Shown piece by piece: positions 6,081-8,823 of a DNA stretch of 8,823 nt. The notes beneath the pieces were generated by a model. That model was not told where the DNA came from, did no database searches, and worked only from the letters and a program-made list of their open reading frames with translations. This DNA is from Nitrospira lenta (lineage in GTDB: Bacteria; Nitrospirota; Nitrospiria; Nitrospirales; Nitrospiraceae), in the NCBI GenBank assembly GCA_945906715.1, contig CAMDRK010000092.1, forward strand, positions 1-8,823, read 5' to 3'. The first letter of the stretch is position 1, and each line of letters opens with the position of its first letter. The translations under genes were made by a program, and so were the position numbers.

Positions 6081-6110
6081 TTGCGAGGGTGAAAAATCCT
6101 GTGTTATATT
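6081..6110 (+). promoter_or_regulatory. Candidate sigma-70 promoter for def and the ABC gene
   Basis: TTGCGA (6081-6086, four of six matches) and TATATT (6105-6110, five of six) are separated by 18 bp. Transcription would begin near 6117, about 48 nt before the def ATG. It follows hairpin C directly, which would separate it from HEAT-gene transcription. Confidence 0.5.
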
Positions 6111-6164
6111 TTGAAAGTTCGCCTTTTGTCATCACGCTTAATAGAAGGATGATCGGTACGGACC

Positions 6165-6695
6165 ATGCCTAAACTCCCGATTGCAAAGCTCGGTAATCCC
6201 ATCTTGCGCCAGGTTGCGGCCAAGGTCGATCCTCGCGACATTCGCACATACGACATGCAGCAATTCATCGACAATCTGATTGAGACGATGCTGGATGAGC
6301 CAGGGATCGGCTTGGCGGCCCCCCAGGCGTCGCGCTCGATTCAGTTGGTTGTGATGGGTTGTGAAGGGGAAGATGGATTTCCCAGAACTGTCCTCATCAA
6401 CCCCAAGATTGTCTTCTATGGTCCGCAACAAGTCGAAAACTGGGAGGGCTGTTTAAGCGTGGATGGGTTGCGGGGAAAGGTGACGAGGCCGTCAGTCGTG
6501 AGAGTTCAGGCGCTGGATCGTCATGGTAAAGCGTTGGATATCGAAGCGACCGACCTCTATGCCGTTTGTATCCAGCATGAAATGGATCATCTGATCGGCA
6601 AGGTATTTTTGGATCGGATGACCGATATGTCCACGCTGACACAGCTTCCAGAATTTTCTAAGTACTGGCAACACGATCCTGTTCCTGTCATTTAG
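6165..6695 (+). CDS. def: Peptide deformylase
   Basis: The enzyme removes the formyl group from the initiator methionine of new proteins, a metal-dependent cytosolic step needed before methionine aminopeptidase can act. All three family motifs are intact in this 176-residue protein: motif 1 GIGLAAPQ (47-54), motif 2 EGCLSV with metal ligand C96 (94-99), and motif 3 QHEMDH with ligands H138 and H142 and catalytic E139 (137-142). EGCLSV and the length agree with the bacterial enzyme. The start MPKLPIAKLGNPILR is typical. The ribosome site is weak: AGAAGGA lies 15 nt upstream and only GGA is close. The ABC exporter gene begins 13 bp after the stop, so they are probably co-transcribed. Confidence 0.95.
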   Translation: MPKLPIAKLGNPILRQVAAKVDPRDIRTYDMQQFIDNLIETMLDEPGIGLAAPQASRSIQLVVMGCEGEDGFPRTVLINPKIVFYGPQQVENWEGCLSVDGLRGKVTRPSVVRVQALDRHGKALDIEATDLYAVCIQHEMDHLIGKVFLDRMTDMSTLTQLPEFSKYWQHDPVPVI

Positions 6696-6708
6696 CTAAC
6701 CTGCCGTT

Positions 6709-8433
6709 GTGAGAACCCTGCTTCGAGTGCTCCAGTACCTCAGCCCGCACCGTTCCATGGTGGTCGGCACCTTTCTGTTTGCCGGGCTGGCGACTGCGTT
6801 CGAGCTGATCCCTCCGTGGCTGATCAAAGTCATCATCGACGACGTAATCCAGGCCGGTCAGACCGAGCTTCTCGTGTGGGTATTTCTCGCGCTGTGTGCC
6901 GCCTATGTGCTGAGGAATCTTTGCGGGTCGATACGGATCAGGTTGAATAACGGGTTGGAGCAGCAAGTCGTGCATGATCTGCACGTCCAGGTATTTTCCG
7001 CGCTGCAACGATTATCGATCAGTTTCTATGAGAATCGTCCGACGGGCGAGATCATGTCGCGGGTCTTGAACGATACCGAGCACATGCAGCGCATCTTCGT
7101 TGACGGGCTCGAAGAAATCATTACAGCCGGGCTGACGCTGACCGGGATCATGATCATGCTGTTTATGCTCAATTGGAAACTGGCTCTGTTGGCGCTCGCG
7201 CCGATTCCCTTCTTGGTGGTGGGAGCGGCGCTGTTCACTAAACGCGTGCATGGACACTATCGGGCGATTCGAAAAGGGGCAGCCGAACTGAATGCCCTCT
7301 TGCAAGACATGTTGGCAGGCATCCGGGAGACGATGGGTTTCAATCGTCAGCCCTACGAGCAAGAGCGATTTGACCGAAAGAGCGATCGTTGCAGGCAAGA
7401 TACCTTGAAGGCCATGTACCTCTGGTCCTACTACTCACCTGGCATGATGCTGATCGGGAGTCTTGGCGGGGCGATGGTGCTCTGGTTCGGCACCACCGAA
7501 GTCTTGCAGCACCGTCTTTCCGTGGGCGAACTCGTGATGTTTATCTCGTACCTTGCGCTCTTTTATGTGCCGATCAATCAGATCCACTCCGTCAATCACA
7601 TGCTGCAGCATGCCTTGGCCGCGAGCGAGCGAGTATTCGAGGTGCTCGATCTCGTTCCAGAGGTCAAGGATCGTCCGGAGGCGCTCGTTCCGGTCGCTCG
7701 ATTGCGTGGAGAGGTCGCCTTTCATCGCGTCGGGTTTCACTATCGAACGGATACGACGATCTTGACCGACGTCACGATATCGGTTCGTGCGGGAGAGCGT
7801 GTCGCGCTGGTTGGTCCGAGTGGAGCGGGAAAGAGCACGACACTCAAATTGTTGATGCGGTTTTATGATGTGACGGAAGGTTCCGTCACCATCGATGGGT
7901 ACGATATCCGCGATGTGCCCTTGGCCTTTCTTCGAAGCCAAATCGGACTGGTCCAGCAAGAGCCCTTCTTGTTCAATGGAACAGTGAGAGAAAATATTCT
8001 CTACGGCGATCTTATGGCTGGGCAGGACGAGGTCGAGGCGGCGGCCAAGGTGGCTCGTGCACACGACTTCATCATGGCGCTTCCGGAGGGGTACGATACC
8101 TGGATTGGAGAACGCGGCGTCAAGCTCTCCGTCGGGCAACGGCAGCGTGTATCGATTGCCCGTGTGATTCTGAAGGACCCACCGATCGTCATGTTCGATG
8201 AGGCCACGTCCAATATCGACACGGAAACCGAAGTCAAGATTCGTGAAGCGTTGGACGATCTTACGAAAGGGCGGACGACCATCATCATCGCGCACCGCCT
8301 CTCCACCATCCATGGCGTCGATCGAATCATTGTCGTGGACCATGGCCGAGTCGTCGAAGAAGGAACGCACGAGGCGTTGATCCGGCATGAAGGGGTGTAT
8401 GCGCGGCTTTACGACGCCCAATTCCAAGTCTAG
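6709..8433 (+). CDS. MsbA-like ABC exporter half-transporter (membrane and ATPase domains fused)
   Basis: This 574-residue protein joins a membrane domain (about 1-320, roughly six hydrophobic segments such as VVGTFLFAGLATAFELIPPW and LVMFISYLALFYVPI) to an ATPase domain (about 335-574). Such half-transporters dimerise in the inner membrane and export lipids, lipid A precursors or drugs. ATPase motifs are Walker A GPSGAGKS (369-376), Q-loop Q417 in VQQEPFLF, signature LSVGQ (473-477), Walker B with D497 and E498, D-loop SNID, and switch H529 in IIAHRLSTI. The signature is LSVGQ rather than LSGGQ. YENRPTGEIMSRVLNDTE (about 106-123) is the usual MsbA/multidrug-family coupling region. The start is GTG 6709, with no clear ribosome site, which suggests coupling to def; ATG 6757 is a shorter alternative but would cut the first helix region. 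The substrate cannot be told from sequence alone. Confidence 0.92.
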   Translation: MRTLLRVLQYLSPHRSMVVGTFLFAGLATAFELIPPWLIKVIIDDVIQAGQTELLVWVFLALCAAYVLRNLCGSIRIRLNNGLEQQVVHDLHVQVFSALQRLSISFYENRPTGEIMSRVLNDTEHMQRIFVDGLEEIITAGLTLTGIMIMLFMLNWKLALLALAPIPFLVVGAALFTKRVHGHYRAIRKGAAELNALLQDMLAGIRETMGFNRQPYEQERFDRKSDRCRQDTLKAMYLWSYYSPGMMLIGSLGGAMVLWFGTTEVLQHRLSVGELVMFISYLALFYVPINQIHSVNHMLQHALAASERVFEVLDLVPEVKDRPEALVPVARLRGEVAFHRVGFHYRTDTTILTDVTISVRAGERVALVGPSGAGKSTTLKLLMRFYDVTEGSVTIDGYDIRDVPLAFLRSQIGLVQQEPFLFNGTVRENILYGDLMAGQDEVEAAAKVARAHDFIMALPEGYDTWIGERGVKLSVGQRQRVSIARVILKDPPIVMFDEATSNIDTETEVKIREALDDLTKGRTTIIIAHRLSTIHGVDRIIVVDHGRVVEEGTHEALIRHEGVYARLYDAQFQV

Positions 8434-8434
8434 G

Positions 8435-8559
8435 GCAGGATGCTGAAAAAGCCCGCCAGCTTTGTTCTCGCATCGCTTAGAGACTCGACGTACCGCAAGG
8501 GTACGCCTCGCATCTGCGCTCGCTGCGGCCGCGCTGGACAGCATTTTTGAGCATCCTGC
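8435..8559. repeat. Repeat D, complete 125-bp MITE-like element
   Basis: The ends are imperfect inverted repeats: GCAGGATGCTGAAAAAG on the left (from 8435) and its counterpart at 8541-8559 (GCATTTTTGAGCATCCTGC), with two mismatches near the A/T tract. Inside is a small hairpin GTACC/GGTAC near 8491-8506 and GC-rich sequence with no coding potential. It starts 2 bp after the ABC gene stop. A truncated copy of its left end is at 128-157. The structure suggests a non-autonomous mobile or REP-like dispersed element; no transposase is present in the window. I recall similar repeats from Nitrospira, which I cannot verify here. Confidence 0.8.
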
Positions 8560-8574
8560 GTGAGTATGCTCCTG

Positions 8575-8604
8575 TTGCGGATGGATCTTGACCGCCAGTA
8601 TACT
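8575..8604 (+). promoter_or_regulatory. Candidate promoter for the 3'-edge gene
   Basis: TATACT (8599-8604) matches five of six consensus bases, and TTGCGG (8575-8580) lies 18 bp upstream with three of six matches. Transcription would start near 8611, just before TGAGGAG (8617-8623). It lies directly after repeat D, which insulates it from the ABC gene. Confidence 0.45.
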
Positions 8605-8632
8605 AAGCCCACTTATTGAGGAGAAGCGGTTG

Positions 8633-8823
8633 ATGGTGCTGATATATGAAAGCGATCCGCTGGATAACGATGATGCGCGCGGGCGGTTCTATCATGTCTG
8701 CCGGGGGCGCATCGATCGGACGGAAATCCAGCTTCCGGCTGACGAGAAGATCTACGAATGTGCCGTGTGCGGGATCGACCTCGAAGCTGAAGACTTTTGG
8801 CTAGCGCGGCAGAAAGGGTCGGT
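8633..8823 (+). CDS. Unknown small protein with Cys motifs (5' part only)
   Basis: An open frame from ATG 8633 runs to the window edge, about 63 residues, and is incomplete. It begins MVLIYESDPLDNDDARG and contains YHVC, and later ECAVCG, a CxxC knuckle. A Cys before a spaced CxxC is compatible with a small zinc-binding fold, but only part of a ligand set is visible. TGAGGAG (8617-8623) lies 9 nt upstream of the ATG. An in-frame TTG at 8630 is 6 nt from that site and is an alternative start. There is no signal peptide. I do not recognise the family. Confidence 0.6.
   Translation, partial: MVLIYESDPLDNDDARGRFYHVCRGRIDRTEIQLPADEKIYECAVCGIDLEAEDFWLARQKGS

Noticed and set aside
6149..6172. Seven-codon mini-ORF overlapping the def start
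   Set aside because: Its purine-rich AGAAGG directly abuts the ATG with no spacing, so it is unlikely to be translated.
7435..8544. 369-residue minus-strand frame opposite the ABC gene
   Set aside because: Antisense shadow of a clear ATPase domain, and it runs into repeat D; no recognisable domain in its translation.
8588..8604. TTGACC as the -35 box of the edge gene
   Set aside because: Only 5 bp from TATACT; TTGCGG at 8575 has workable 18-bp spacing.

Overview
The window looks like a chromosomal stretch from a moderately GC-rich Gram-negative bacterium. A beta-barrel outer-membrane C-terminus at the left edge supports a double membrane. I suspect Nitrospira or a close relative (Nitrospirota), because the dispersed repeat beginning GGATGCTGAAAAAG and the short-period inverted intergenic arrays resemble repeats I associate with those genomes. 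That is recollection and inference, not a database match.

Layout. (1) 1-128 is the 3' end of an outer-membrane protein gene on +. It is followed by a truncated copy of repeat D and by inverted array A. (2) On the minus strand, transcription runs glgC (4537-3299), then the C-terminal half of a Ski2/HelY-like helicase (3324-1465), then, across inverted array B, the N-terminal half of the same type of helicase (1323-259). The two halves are separate genes in swapped order, which is the most unusual thing here. (3) The 4538-4666 interval is a divergent promoter region. Rightward from it come a 9-codon leader ORF and a small coiled-coil protein gene (4667-4954). (4) Then come a secreted HEAT-repeat protein gene (5154-5984) with a TACGAA dyad cluster upstream, a 22-bp-stem hairpin (array C), peptide deformylase def (6165-6695) and an MsbA-type ABC exporter (6709-8433). 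(5) A complete 125-bp copy of repeat D follows the exporter. Then comes the 5' part of an unknown small gene with Cys motifs (8633 to the edge).

How the genes fit together. glgC supplies ADP-glucose for glycogen synthesis, and the two helicase halves lie behind it in the same direction. Together they carry the full Ski2-like motif set (I, Ia, II and III in one protein; IV, V, VI and a DSHCT-like tail in the other), so they probably assemble into one two-subunit RNA helicase. def and the ABC gene are 13 bp apart and probably co-transcribed. The other genes show no obvious pathway link.

The recurring theme is intergenic structure. Three arrays (A, B, C) share one design: a few degenerate direct repeats of 6, about 8-10 or 7 nt, followed by the same units inverted. 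Repeat D sits right after a stop codon in both of its copies.
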